From Wallemia ichthyophaga EXF-994 (lineage: Eukaryota > Basidiomycota > Wallemiomycetes > Wallemiales > Wallemiaceae), in contig NW_008806299.1 of the NCBI RefSeq assembly GCF_000400465.1, positions 1 to 64,000 of the forward strand: a stretch of 64,000 bases of DNA, given 5' to 3'. The notes under the pieces are model-generated. The model searched no databases. It worked only from the letters and a program-made list of their open reading frames with translations, and was not told the DNA's origin. This document shows positions 35,050 to 47,724 of this stretch, in pieces. Positions within the stretch are counted from its first letter, which is position 1. The number at the start of each line of letters is the position of its first letter. The position numbers were made by a program, and so were the translations under genes.

Positions 35050-35331
35050 ATGATTTCACAATTCATCACAATCGCTTCAATCGCCTTCACAATCAATAAT
35101 GCAGCAGTCGACCCATATAAACAAAGCTTGAAGTACGAGGAAGTACATGTCACCGACCATCACGACTTTGTTAGCGAGAAAGATACGCCGCCAAGCCCCA
35201 TTATGAACACGAACCCACACATTGTCGATTCTCGGAGAAGATGCAACTACAAGGGCAACGACAAAAGAGGCTACTATATGAGGGGTGAGAGTAATCTTGG
35301 TTGTGCTCGTCAGTACGCTGACATTATTTAG
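35050..35331 (+). CDS. Small secreted protein A
   Basis: 93 aa read through; ATG start. A signal peptide is likely (MISQFITIASIAFTINNAA), then a polar region and two Cys. Near the end a GTGAGA..ATTTAG intron is possible; splicing it ends the protein almost at once (MRGL). The locus about 0.8 kb downstream (35.9 kb) carries recognisable fragments of the same protein (NAAVADP, YEVFDSD, DTNPEINKDS versus NAAVDP, YEEVHVTD, NTNPHIVDS). The 3' part that encodes a Cys-rich tail there is broken here. It may be a truncated copy. Function unknown. Confidence 0.45.
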   Translation: MISQFITIASIAFTINNAAVDPYKQSLKYEEVHVTDHHDFVSEKDTPPSPIMNTNPHIVDSRRRCNYKGNDKRGYYMRGESNLGCARQYADII

Positions 35332-35856
35332 GACTTTGAGAGGCTGCACCAAACTTACTTCATAGCGCTGCGATGATTATGCATACTAAGACATAGAAAG
35401 AGTGCATATACTGCATTTCCTTACAATTGAATGAAAGTTCAACACTTAAATAGTTGGAGTTATAAGACCGGGAGGTCTTGACTATATTATGATACCATTT
35501 GTAAAGATACAAATACGATCGAGTTTTAACGGGAAAGCACTAAGAAAAAAACACGGTATTTGTCTGTGTTTTGAAGGTGATTTTGCAATTGTGTCGCCCT
35601 GCACTACGAGCCTCCTCGATCTTCGTAAAGAAAATTTTGTAGACATATTATGCAGTCTTCTAGCCTATATCTATTGCCCGATTATATTCAGGCAATAGCT
35701 ATTTCCACTTTGAGCTTTTAACGCCTATTTGCCCATGCAATTAGATCGTTAACCTAGTGTCAGACAAAACTGACATTCTAATTGGCAAGTAGCGGAGTTC
35801 AGTAAGCTAGATAAAGTGTATTTCTGAAATTCCGCAATCAGCCCACGGACACCAAA
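35332..35856. other. Intergenic region between the secreted-protein copies
   Basis: Contains decayed remains of the Cys-rich 3' exon of copy A near 35332-35430. A 69-codon frame at 35489-35698 has no recognisable family. Confidence 0.4.
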
Positions 35857-36315
35857 ATGTTTTCCAAACGGATCGCTATCGCATTGACCCCTCTTGCGGT
35901 CAACGCTGCAGTCGCAGATCCTTCAAGTCACACTGTTCAGCGTCAGCGAACATTATGAAGTCTTTGATAGTGATCTCACTCACGGTATTTCTAATGATTG
36001 AGAAATACCATCAGTTGCTTGATTGATACAAATCCCGAAATAAATAAAGATTCACTGTTCGGATGCAACTTTCAATGTAAGGGCCCAAACGGCCTTATCG
36101 GAGGTACTGTCGAGCGTTTGGGTCTCGTATGTATGTTAAATCCCTACAGGAACTCGAGGAGCCGCTCGTAACCAATGGTGCATCTGGCAAGAATGCTATG
36201 ACTGTAACTTTGTGAAAAGAAAAAGAAATCGCTCCTACTGCCGTCTCAGGTACAGATTGACATGCCCCCTTTGCAAGATTGGTGCGAAAACAAAGGAGAT
36301 AAACCAGCAAGAATG
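35857..36315 (+). pseudogene. Secreted cysteine-rich protein B, broken copy
   Basis: Starts with a signal-peptide frame (MFSKRIAIALTPLAVNAAVA) that stops after about 33 codons. Homology to copy A then continues in other frames (EHYEVFDSD, then DTNPEINKDS and a CNFQCKGPNG block), so at least two frameshifts separate the parts. A GT..CTACAG intron leads into a basic Cys-rich tail with repeated Cys (QWCIWQECYDCNF, YCRL, TCPLCK). I describe only the fragments; the frame is not restored. Alternative: an exon structure I failed to see. Confidence 0.45.
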
Positions 36316-36578
36316 AATGCTATTAGTGCTCAAAGGATGTAAATGTAAACAACATCAATGCATTGATCCAAATGGAGATTATATTTGAAAAAAAAAATTG
36401 AGATCAACACACGTGTTTCACCCTTTTTAAACTATAACAACATATCAATTGATAGAATGGTTCAAAGCCGCTTCATTGTGGATAAAGGTTAAGATTTTAA
36501 CAAAATCTTAACAATCTACTATGACAAGTAATGCAAATGAATAAATAGTACATAAATAATACAACTAATAATAGCAAA

Positions 36579-37709
<1,131 letters not shown>

Positions 37710-39319
37710 AATACGCGTCTTGGGCTTACCTCGCCTTCCCCGTCCCAGCTATTGTAATTTTTGTTTTGTACTATTTAGAATGAACTTGTTTCTCATGCCT
37801 AAATCTTTGCGAGGACGTCTAATGTCTTACACCATTACAAAGTGTATCCAAGAGCAATCGCAATGATGGTCTTAGTTTTATTTGATGCTTTGTGCAATTA
37901 TTACCTTCCTGTACTGTTCTCGATTCATGAAGACCCTTTCCGCGCCAAATTGCCGTCAACGACTCTTCGGCTCAAGAATGGCACGTATAAGTTATTGCGC
38001 CAGAAGAGATGCAAACATGAGTGATGGTGGTACTGTTTTTTAGCGACTAAGTCTGCGATTGACTTGAAGGTCTAGTCGATGCGGCAATCCCGTTGAATGT
38101 CATCCCATAGTCATTCGTTTTGCTGATAATCGTTGCACACGCAGTCATTTGATGCCTTGTAGTTATTTTTAAGCCTCATAAACCACATTCGCATTACCCT
38201 GTTCTCAGATATTCCAATAACACCTCTGCAATGGTCCTCCCTCCATATGATGATTTTTCGAAATGCACTGGGCCAAGCCAAACCCCCGATTTCAGAGTTA
38301 AGCTGGCCCCCATTTTTGGTAACACAAACCAATTTCAATACATGTTTGATAAAATGGAGGAACCCTACTTTTCTGTTGGAGTCAACGTTGCGTCCTGTTC
38401 CTACTGTTGGCCTCTCGCGTCGGAAAACGTAAAAAGCGGCCATAGGGTAGAATACTTGAGCTATTTAGATGCTTGCTGCTTTTTTAGCCTAAGATAGTAG
38501 CTCAAATCAGATAGATGCGTCAATTTTATTGTATAAGCTCTATGTCGTGCTCCTGAGTGATCTCGAATCCCAACTTTCGGACAGCCTGCAAAGCGCGACA
38601 GGGACCCCAGCGGTATGATTATATCAACACCTTTCATAGCACACATTGGGCTATTAGGGAAGCCTTTTTTTTTTGGAGAATTCCAAATGTTGTAAATCAG
38701 CCAGTTGAGATCTGATCACTGCCATCTGGAAACTTCAACTATGTGGATATTGATTGATTGGGTGGAAGAAGACCAAAAAAATCTTTTTCTTTCTGGAATT
38801 CGTGTGCTTTCGTTAGAATATTAGTGCCTCCATTGCTAGCATATCACTTGAACCTTCGCACATGATCACATCCGAAGATATGACAAAGATGGCCTATTTC
38901 AACACAAGTCAAACGGCCTAAAATTTGCCAACTTATCTCAACCTCCACAAGTTGCAAAATAAATCATGCCATGCAATCTAACCGTTCTCAACAAACATTT
39001 CTGCAGTCGCTTACAAATACAGATGTTGAGCTAGTCTCACTTTTAGCCATGAGACAAGAATGTTTCATATGGACGTCACGCGTCAGAAAGCATGAAATGC
39101 GGCTTTAAAGGTGTATTATTGGAATGATCGAGTGCTTGCGGTCTATTAGCATATAGATTTTTCTTACTTTCTCTATTGCGTACTTCAGTGTATTACTGAA
39201 TCGTGACTTCCAGGCATCGTTCAAAGCGCGATATCACTTCAAGGAATTTTCCATATCACAGTTTGCCATATCTCGTCCTCTTCCATCTTAACCACCAACA
39301 TCATCCTAAACGCTGCGAA
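37710..39319. other. Gene-poor stretch after histone H4
   Basis: About 1.6 kb. Several frames near 38.1-38.5 kb overlap on both strands and lack a family signature or good start. I annotate no gene; relic coding sequence is possible. Confidence 0.45.
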
Positions 39320-40476
39320 TCTCCCTATAAATGTTATTACAACAATAGCGGACAGCTTTGATGATACTGAGATCTAAATTTGTCTAGCGCGACCGTGCCA
39401 ACGACAAGAAATCTCTCACTGATAAACAAACATTGGAGGGAGGCTACGACGTACTCAAAAAGTGAGGAAATCCAGTCGCACGTATAAAATCAGCCACAAC
39501 TCAGCTTGCTTTGAATTTGAAGTCAACGAAGATATTCTTCCAATCAAGAACTGGCTAGCTGCCCCTCGCAGACAGCATGATGGGATAGCCCAGCTCAAGT
39601 TAACAGTTTACAATCAAAATCTTCTCAACACGATCTGCAAAGGTTTTGTAGCAAACTTGAATTTGAACGAATTCGGATTGCAATTGATATTTCCCTTCCC
39701 CGACTTCCATATTCCTTTCAATTTGAAGTGTGAGAATGTCTTTATAACCGATCGAACTTGTGAAGGAGTGGGCGTTCGACCTGCTCATTTCCCTCAAACT
39801 ATACGTAACAGCTTGTGCAATTTGTCTCTTTTGCACGCCTATTTGGGGGAATTCGAGAATGTCGACAGTCAATACACTTTTATAAAAGTTATCGAATGCA
39901 CTATAGAATTCGGTGGAAATCAAGGAGGCTCTTTTTTCATATCATCAATCTGAGTTAAAACAATCCACTTCAATGCTCAACCTTTAAAAGATGAAGATAT
40001 CACAACATTGCCGCTTCCTCGTGAAATGAGACAATTGAAAAGTCTTGATGTAGATCACTACAATGTGGACCTTGATCAATGCCTTACCAGAAATCGAAAC
40101 AATCAAATTATGGCGATTTGGAGCCATATCAAACTGGGGTGGTTTTCCTGACAAGTTGACTGTCGTTATGTTAAACATTGTTTTGCTTTAAGTGGAACAT
40201 GAACTAATTCAGTAGTTGTCAAAATTCGTCAATTTGAGAGTGCTTGACATGACTAAATAACAAAGTCCAGAGTTTGTATTAATGTTTGACGAAGGTCACT
40301 TTGAGAGGACTTTCCCAGCATTATAAGTGTTAGACTTATCAGATATCTGCGAAGGAATCGACATAGGATCTCTAAATGTCTTTATTGATACACACCGATC
40401 CTTGAACACAGTGGTTGCTAAAGGTATGACAAAGATAAATCCAAGCAAGGTTTCAAAGAGGCTCAAAACTTTATAA
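39320..40476 (+). pseudogene. F-box/LRR-like pseudogene
   Basis: A degraded F-box start (NLPINVITTIADSFDD) is followed by an in-frame stop, then by F-box-like ICLARPCQ and further stops. The longest open piece (39462-39953) and its in-frame continuation past a TGA at 39951 show LRR-like hydrophobic spacing (IHFNAQPLKDEDITTLPLP, LKSLDVDHYNVD), and a last piece near 40330-40476 reads LDLSDICEGIDIGSLNVFI in another frame. Multiple stops and frameshifts mark it as inactive. A similar protein type occurs at 57.3 kb. Confidence 0.55.
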
Positions 40477-41313
40477 CGATACGCTGGGAAAGAGTACTTA
40501 TGACGGTTACACTACCGACGTGCTTTTTTCAAATACCTGAAATGCAAGACGATATCCATCAACGCTTCAAAAAACCAATTCAAACACACATGTATTGATT
40601 CTCCATTGCAATTCATACTAATTGCAGCATGATTGAGTGAAAGTTCTAAGAAAATTAGCTTGATGAGAGGCGTAATAGATGGGATGAAAAAGGCGCGCGC
40701 AGCAGGCAGCAGGACGAATAAGGACGTGCGAGGACGTACCTAGATCTGCGAGGGCCGACGCTTTATTAAATACCCCAAAATTATTATTTGTGACTTAAGT
40801 ACGTAAGCGAGTTTATTTTCCCCACCAAGGCCGTCCGAGCGTTTGCCAGGCACGCGTCATGTGGTTGGTTTGACGAGAGGTGGGAGGGCAGTGAGGAAGA
40901 CGGTGTTTAGATGTGCTTATTAGGACACAGCTTGCCATGCACAGGCTCAAACGAACGATGAAGAGGCCCCTGCGCGCATACACGTATGCATATGCAGGCA
41001 CCAAGAAGCGAGACGGTATCTGTGGGTGAGGCTGTAGCGAATATTCGATTACAGCTTTTATGATAGCATTCGCAGTGCTCACGTCATTGCTTACCGCTAG
41101 ACCCCCACTTAGATCAGAGATCGGATGATTCGCCAGTTAATTTTGTATACCGGGCAACTAAATAAACGACCAACTTATTCCTTCCAGTCTTCCGTGAAGA
41201 ATAAAAACCAAAACAACTAAAGAAGTGGTAGATGCCGTGCACCCCACCAAGGAGTGAGCAGGAATACAGCCGAGAGGAAGCTCAGCAAAGACGCTGACTC
41301 GAGAGTAGGGAGT
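40477..41313. other. Intergenic region before HMG-box gene 2
   Basis: About 840 bp. No gene recognised; a 90-codon minus-strand frame at 40813-41082 has no supporting features. Confidence 0.5.
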
Positions 41314-42190
41314 ATGCCTCAGACGCCGCGTACACCGCGCACGCCGTCGCCGCCACCAATAGCGATACAGCCTGCGCACAATACACGCAAGAGGAGGAGG
41401 ATGAATATGGGCTCACCACCGAAGCAGAAGAGAAAGTGAGTAGAAGCGGCACCACAAATGCAACCAGCTAAGGTAGCACACGCGCAGTGCATGGATAATT
41501 TACAGAACTACTATATTCAGACACCTGATACAAATCAGCGATAACATCCGCCTCGACCAGTCAAAATTGTCGCGGTCCGTGTCGGATATGTGGAGAAATG
41601 AGAATAAAATAGTGCGGGATAAATTCGCTGAAGCGGCGCTACTTGAAAAACAAGGAGTACGGGCGCAGATGGAGTTTGATGGGGAATTTTCAGATGGCGT
41701 GCAAAAACGCGTACGGGAGATTGCTCATAAAGCTAACAGGGCGAGACACGAAAAAATAGGGAAGAACGGAGGCGAGGTGAAGAAACCACTCAATGCGGGC
41801 AGGAGAAGATCACAGACGCTGGGTACAGATCAAATCAGAGTTCCCAGTAAAGAAGTTAGGAGCGCGAGTGTACAGCCCGTCGATACTAACAAATTTCTTG
41901 AAACTTGTACGTGCAGTACTGATGAGAGGAGCAAGGGCACCAAAGGCACACCCGGGAGTGAGAGCACATCAAGCACTTATACCACCACTAATACCAACAA
42001 CCAAGGAGAACTCGGCTCACCTTTCCTCAGTGACACTTTCTCTTTCAAAGATACCATCGTTTCACCATACGACGAATTTACAGATCTAAACGCAGCAAAT
42101 TGCGACTGTTATTATTATGACGACTCTCAATACCAAGACTACTATCAGTATCATAACTACCATAATTACCATCACACTGGGATATACTAA
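41314..42190 (+). CDS. HMG-box transcription factor 2
   Basis: Exons 41314-41435 and 41488-42190 give 274 aa. Splicing joins PPKQKRN to AWIIYRTTIFRHLIQISDN and then LSRSVSDMWRNENKIVRDKF, a MATA-type HMG box. The 52-nt intron splits the same Asn codon (AA|T) as in the HMG gene at 3.3-4.5 kb, so the two are paralogues. The N-terminus is a Thr-Pro/Arg-Thr-Pro repeat and a basic patch (RKRRRMNMG); the C-terminus is Tyr/Asp/His-rich. Compared with HMG1, the basic end after the box (PDYKYQPRK) is missing. I used the ATG at 41314; an upstream GTG frame has no support. Confidence 0.82.
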
Positions 42191-42235
42191 TTTGCTTACT
42201 TCTCTTTTGTCTGCTAATGCTATACAATTGATACA

Positions 42236-43147
42236 TCACTGCTGGGGCTCCTGTGTTGGTTGTTGGTTTGGTAGCCTGGAGATTGCATTTTGGAGTTGGT
42301 TTATAGGCAGTATACGAAAGCTTTCTTCCTGTGTGACTTGAGCGAGCTGTACGTTGTGCTCATCGAGCCTTTCCTCCATAACCTGCTTGAGCACACCGAG
42401 GACCAACACTTGAGCGTCCTCTAGGGAAAGATTCTTGTGGTATTTATCGAGGAGTTCAGACTGAGCAGCCTCGCTACCAGAACCGATAGCCTTAGCGTCG
42501 TAGCGCATGAAAGTACCTGAAGGATCAGTGTGGTATAGCTGAGGGCCGCGCTCGTCGATACCAGCGAGGAGCAAACTAACACCGAAAGGACGTGACATCA
42601 TTTGTTCGTCGTCGTCTTGCTCATCGACACCTTCACCGAATCTGAGAGCGAGGTCGCAAACGCTCTGGGAGCAGCTCTCGACGAGAAGAGGCTCGTCGTA
42701 CGAAAAGCGGTGGTTCTGGCCTACGACGCGCGCGTGATCGACCATTGTGCGTGCATCAGCGGTCAAACCAGACATGGCGCAGCCAATGTGAGAGTCGATG
42801 GTGAGTATTTTCTCGATAGAAGTGGATAAAAGGAGAGGTGACTGGCTGCGCTTCTCAACGCCGAGAACGACACCGTGAGGAGTGGCTACACCGACAGCAG
42901 TAGAGCCAAGCTGGAAGGGGGATTAGCGGGGCTGGTTTGGAGGTTGAAAACCAACTTTTATAGCTTCAATTGCGTATTCAACTAAGCCGTTGGTTAGAAA
43001 TACAGAAACAGCCCACGTCAGCCATACTCACCTTGATAGAGACGTCCCTCTGGTGAGAAGGTGGAAACACCGCGGTCGTATTCAGAGCGCGTCAGGAACT
43101 GGGCAGCGTGTGAGCTGCGTGGGTGAATTTTCTGTGTTGGTTACCAT
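42236..43147 (-). CDS. PUP2: 20S proteasome subunit alpha 5
   Basis: Structural ring subunit of the 20S proteasome. Exons on the minus strand: 43145-43147 (the ATG alone), 43099-43144 being intron, then 43032-43098, 42956-42981 (26 nt) and 42236-42910; 256 aa. Spliced it starts [20 protein letters not shown] and continues [20 protein letters not shown], the alpha-5 pattern; without the first intron no ATG lies in frame. Further alpha-subunit segments: [36 protein letters not shown]. Start codons of this gene and HOG1 are only 55 bp apart and divergent. Confidence 0.94.
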
Positions 43148-43202
43148 TTCGAGTTGAGTGTTGGGCGTTGAAAGCGAACGGTGAGAAAACGTGAAAGAAT
43201 TG
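43148..43202. promoter_or_regulatory. 55-bp divergent spacer PUP2 / HOG1
   Basis: Only 55 bp separate the two divergent start codons, so the core promoters and 5' leaders of PUP2 and HOG1 must overlap each other or extend into the neighbours' first exons and introns. Both genes have an intron within 12 nt of the start codon. Confidence 0.6.
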
Positions 43203-44718
43203 ATGGCGGATTTCGTAGGTTTTTGGTCGGCAATTCTCGCAGCCGTCTCATACGCACATTTCGCAGGTCAACGCTAGCATCTTCGGTACACTCTTCCAAA
43301 TTACAAGCCGCTATGTCAACTTGGAGCCGGTGGGCATGGGTGAGTCCGTGAATTACAATAAAGCTCTCTCTAATCGTACTAGGCGCCTTTGGTTTGGTCT
43401 GGTGGGTTCATTTCCCGGCTTGCTGCCCCGGCTCAACCCGCAAATCTAACGAAAACAGCTCGGCAAAAGACCAGCTCACGTCGAGCCCGGTTGCAATCAA
43501 GAAAATCATGAAGCCTTTCTCTACTCCGGTCCTCAGCAAGCGCACTTATCGCGAGTTGAAGCTCCTGAAGCATATCAGGCACGAGAACATCATTAGCCTC
43601 TCAGATATCTTTATCAGCCCTTCAGAGGACATATACTTTGTTACTGAGCTGCTTGGCACTGATCTCCACCGTCTCCTCACCGCGAGACCTCTCGAGAAGC
43701 AATTCATCCAGTACTTCCTATACCAAATCCTTCGAGGCCTCAAGTATGTTCATTCGGCGGGCGTCGTCCACCGCGATCTGAAGCCATCGAACATACTTGT
43801 CAACGAGAACTGCGATTTGAAGGTTTGTAGTGGACTTTACCTGCACAATTCCACTCTAACAGCTCCACTCCCGCTCAGATCTGCGACTTTGGTCTAGCCC
43901 GCATTCAGGATCCTCAGATGACTGGTTACGTCTCTACACGCTATTATCGCGCACCTGAGATCATGCTCACGTGGCAGAAGTACGATGTTGCTGGTATGTC
44001 GTATTTGTTAGCTCACACCTCCTCCCCTCTAACACTCTCAATCCTAGTCGACATCTGGTCTACCGGCTGCATCTTCGCTGAGATGCTTGAAGGAAAGCCC
44101 CTGTTTCCTGGTAAAGACCGTGAGTTTATCGCGTGAATAGTGGATTTGGTGTGAAATTAACTTTGTCGTAGACGTCAACCAGTTTTCCATCATCACGGAG
44201 TTGTTGGGCACTCCACCTGACGACGTCATCCAGACTATTTGCTCGGAGAATGTGAGTGGCGTCAGTCATTTTCTTTTTATCCACTCAGACTTGCTCTCAG
44301 ACACTCCGATTCGTTCAAAGCTTGCCTAAAAAGCCTAGGATTCCATTCAATGAAAAATTTAAGACAAACGACCCACTAGCGCTCGATTTGGTGGAAAAGA
44401 TGCTCTCGTTCGATCCACGAACTAGGATCACTGCTTCACAAGCACTGGCTCATCCTTATTTGGCACCATACCACGATCCCAATGATGAGCCTGTCGCTGC
44501 TGAGCAGTTTGACTGGAGCTTCAACGATGCTGATCTGCCAATCGATACCTGGAAAGTAATGATGTACTCTGAAATCCTTGGTGAGTTGGTGTAGGCGTAC
44601 TTGCGCTGGCTTACATTTCTCGTCAGACTTCCATCACATCTCCCAGGATGGTGATCAATTCCTCAACGCCAACGGACCTGGAACAGAACAGGCGAGTGAT
44701 TCGTCCTTCACCGTTTAA
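43203..44718 (+). CDS. HOG1: Stress-activated MAP kinase HOG1
   Basis: Osmotic and oxidative stress MAPK, p38 type. Nine exons: 43203-43214, 43267-43339, 43383-43401 (19 nt), 43459-43822, 43879-43993, 44048-44119, 44172-44251, 44301-44580, 44627-44718; 368 aa. Spliced start: [20 protein letters not shown], then glycine loop VGMGAFGLVCSAKD and VAIKK (Lys about 49-50). Catalytic loop [14 protein letters not shown], and the activation motif TGY in [18 protein letters not shown]-terminal common-docking region [10 protein letters not shown] is present. Everything needed for activity is intact. Its 3' end converges with the NIPSNAP gene. Confidence 0.97.
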
Positions 44719-44913
44719 CAAGCCACAGCAGACATGATAGCATTTCCCAATAACTTTGCAGCATTAACTTAATCTTTCTATCCTTAAAGGCTTACTATCT
44801 TTTGACTTTTTCTTTCCACCCCACTAAACCCTCTTACAATTCCCTCCTTGGCTTCTATTCTGGTCTTACTTTGGTAAAAGATGAATATATTGATACATGA
44901 AGATTTATTTGTA

Positions 44914-46061
44914 TTACTTGAGAGGCGAGAATGGCAAAGGTTCGAGGACAGAAGTGTGCATATTATCGCAAAGTTTAACAGTCTATGAGGTGTGTTAGGA
45001 AGGCACGTGGTGATTAGGTAAAGAGCAAAACACACCTCCGACACAGTGTACGCCCACCCGTCGACAGACCACGCCTGCTCACGCGTGCGCTTACGCGCTT
45101 CAAAGTCAGGATACTGCCACATGTGCGTGACATTGTGCAGTTGGCCCACTTGGGAGAACCAGGCTCCGACGGGCTGATTGGAAGATGTGAGACAGGTAGA
45201 TGAAAAATAAACAACATACCGTAACAAACTGACGTCTGGCTTCCAGACCCTTACGCCAGAAAGACTCCCATTGCAGCAGCGTGCCAGGCTTGAGCTGGTA
45301 CCTGCGCAGCTCGAATATGCCTCCCGACGAGTGCGGTGGGGACGAGGGGAAGAAGGCGAACTCCTGCGACAACTCTGATGTCCTGTGGTTGATGAGTGGT
45401 CTGACGCGGGTATTGAATATAGCGTCTGCCTGTGGTGAGGTCAGTGGTGAGTCATCGCTCTGTCCCGCCACTCACATTCGTCTTTCTGATGAGCGCAAGT
45501 GTATCATCCAAACCCTTAAACCCATCGTATTCGAGAATGTGGATGAAGGTGTCTTGCTCGCCGTACTTGACCTCCCAGCTGCCTGTGAGTTTGAGGTGGT
45601 TCGCTTTATCCCCGACGAGCGCGAGGTAGTAGTCCTGGCTGTGCTATGTGAGAGGGATTCTAAGGACGCTATCCAAATAACGCACACTGCTGCTACATAC
45701 TCGTGCACCTTGGACGGCTTGACGTGGTGCCCTGCGCGTGTCAGCTGAGGCGCGGTGACGTCATCACGACCACGCACTCTGTATCTCGTGTATGTATTTG
45801 TTGCGGCCGACGGATCTGCTGTGGCCGACAGACTCGGCCTTCTCGCCCTCCTCTTTCGCTGTCTGGCTGCCGTGGAGAAAGGACTGGGATGTAAGCGCGT
45901 GCGAGCGTGGGGAGCCCCGCACTCACGTTGAGATAGCCTTGCGGGTCGTGCGCGCCGGCGTCGTTCGAGAAAAGGCGGGCTGCCGATACGCGGGCTGGCT
46001 TCGTAGCCGCAAGTGCGTTTCTGAGTGCGTGGGCGTGGGTGTGTGCGCGTGCTCGGAGCAT
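44914..46061 (-). CDS. NIPSNAP-family mitochondrial protein
   Basis: Seven exons on the minus strand: 45927-46061, 45778-45883, 45688-45731, 45476-45643, 45220-45429, 45036-45173, 44914-44982; 289 aa. An Arg/Ala/His-rich presequence suggests mitochondria. Spliced junctions give KYIHEIQRHHVKPSKVHEYV, HLKLTGSWEVKYGEQDTF, IFELRRYQLKPGTLLQWESF and PVGAWFSQVGQLHNVTHMWQ, the paired ferredoxin-like repeats of NIPSNAP proteins, which bind vesicle or mitophagy partners in animals; the fungal role is unclear. A 44-nt exon lies in the middle. Confidence 0.9.
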
Positions 46062-46489
46062 TGTGTTGGTCGTATGAGATGAAGCGAGTTGCTGAGAGGA
46101 ATTGGAAATGCACGAGTGATTTACCTCCCATGGCACAGTATTTCCCATTCGTACTGCCTCGCGCGATTTTCTGTGCGCTTGTACTGCTCTGCCGCATTTC
46201 TCCCGCATAGCCCAAATAGCCCCAAAATAGCTGCAGGGGGTTTGCAAAGGCTTGGGATTGCTGTGAAAGTAGTAGAGCTCCCCACTATTAACCATCTCTA
46301 CGGCCACGTGCTTATCTGCAGAATGGTTCGTGCTGCTGCATCTGCATGCCAGTTGTAGACAGCGTGTCAGGGTAAGCAACGGCACAGCGGCACAGCGGCA
46401 CATTGGGATTTCGCTGTACTGGCCGTTGCAATTTTAATAACCGAGCATTGCCCACTTCTCTCTTGTTCGGTACGGCGAGTGCAGCACAA
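46062..46489. other. Divergent intergenic region, NIPSNAP / SDR
   Basis: About 430 bp. Contains a GGCACAGC doublet near 46379-46397. No gene. Confidence 0.5.
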
Positions 46490-47598
46490 ATGGAGATCGC
46501 ACACGCATATAATTCCAGCTACGCGGATCTCGCACGCGGCGTCAAGGACAGGGTGGTGCTCATCACAGGCGCCGCATCGGGGATCGGGCGTCTGGCGACA
46601 CTCGAGTATCTCAAACTTGGGTGGGTTGGCTGCGTGGCCGTGGCGTGCAGTGCGCTGACAGATGCACTACGCACTTCAGCGCTAAAGTCGCAGCGGGCGA
46701 TATAAATCACGATACACTCAAGACACTCGCTAGTGAATGTGAAGCTACTGGATTCGCTGGAAATCTCTTCACTTGTACGGTAAACGTAACCAAGTACGAC
46801 GAACTGTACGACTTGTTCTTCAAGACTCAGGAGAAATTCGGAAGGATCGACGTTGTTTGCGCTAACGCTGGCATCAATCCTGGCGGAGACTTCATGAGCT
46901 CTAAAGTACCGGCTAACGTGAGACCGGATATGAAGGTGATTGATGTGAATTTTGTCGGTGTGCTCTACACTTCGCATCTGGCAGTAAGATTCTTTAGGGA
47001 AAACACTACAGCCAAGGCTTCGGAGAAATGCCTGATTCTCACTGGCTCAATGGCTAGTTTCCAAGCTATGCCATCCGTAGGCATGCCCTATTCGGCTAGC
47101 AAGGCTGCAGTGTTGAGTCTGTCCCAGTCTCTCGCTATCCAGGGCGTTGCAGAGGGATTCAGATGCAACTGCATCAATGTGGGTTGGTGCATGGTGCATG
47201 GACATTGATTGACCTCCAATCACAGCCTTGGTTTGCTGACACTAACATTCTCGATAAAGCCGCCAGATTGGTCTTGAAGGGCATCCCGCTCGCTCCAATA
47301 CACGCAATCACCCAAGCGTTCATCCTCGCCACCGCAACTGAAGCCACCGACCAGGCTTGGGTTATTGATGAGCACGGTCTTTGGTGGGTAGCGGTGCTTT
47401 TCACTCTCTCCCTACTGACAAGACAGGGAACTGCCGAACCCGTCCATCAAGAGCAAGGTAGTCGACCAGTTTATGAGCAGATTTGTTATCGGTCTTAAGC
47501 TTAAAAAGGCGTTGCAGAGAGACGCGTACAAGCGCTATCTGAGCATCGCCGCCATTGCAGCTGGCGCTGTTGCGGTTGTGTGGAAGCTGTTCAATTAG
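46490..47598 (+). CDS. Short-chain dehydrogenase with C-terminal membrane anchor
   Basis: NAD(P)-dependent oxidoreductase. Exons 46490-46620, 46680-47178, 47226-47383, 47427-47598 give 319 aa. Cofactor motif TGAASGIGR (about residues 26-34), NAGINPGG, and catalytic Ser..Tyr-x3-Lys in GSMASFQ and PYSASKAAV are all intact. The last exon ends in a hydrophobic segment (YLSIAAIAAGAVAVVWKLFN), a likely tail anchor. The substrate is unknown; 15-hydroxyprostaglandin dehydrogenase-like SDRs have this layout. A degenerate paralogue with two shared intron positions lies at 55.3 kb. Confidence 0.9.
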
Positions 47599-47724
47599 CT
47601 GTTTAAAACTGAGCCAGGAGTGCTAGAACGACTAAAGGTTTTTTCCACTTTTTATAGACTGTTGTTATTTAAAAACTGCCCTGCAATCTTGGTGTATATT
47701 TTGTGCGCTTGGTACCGCCACTTG

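Noticed and set aside
38111-38497. Overlapping frames on both strands after histone H4
   Set aside because: No recognisable family or splice structure, and the two frames shadow one another.
40813-41082. 89-codon minus-strand frame
   Set aside because: No start context, family or conserved pattern; lies in a gene-free spacer.
45281-45748. 155-codon plus-strand frame
   Set aside because: Antisense shadow of several NIPSNAP exons that join into a conserved protein.
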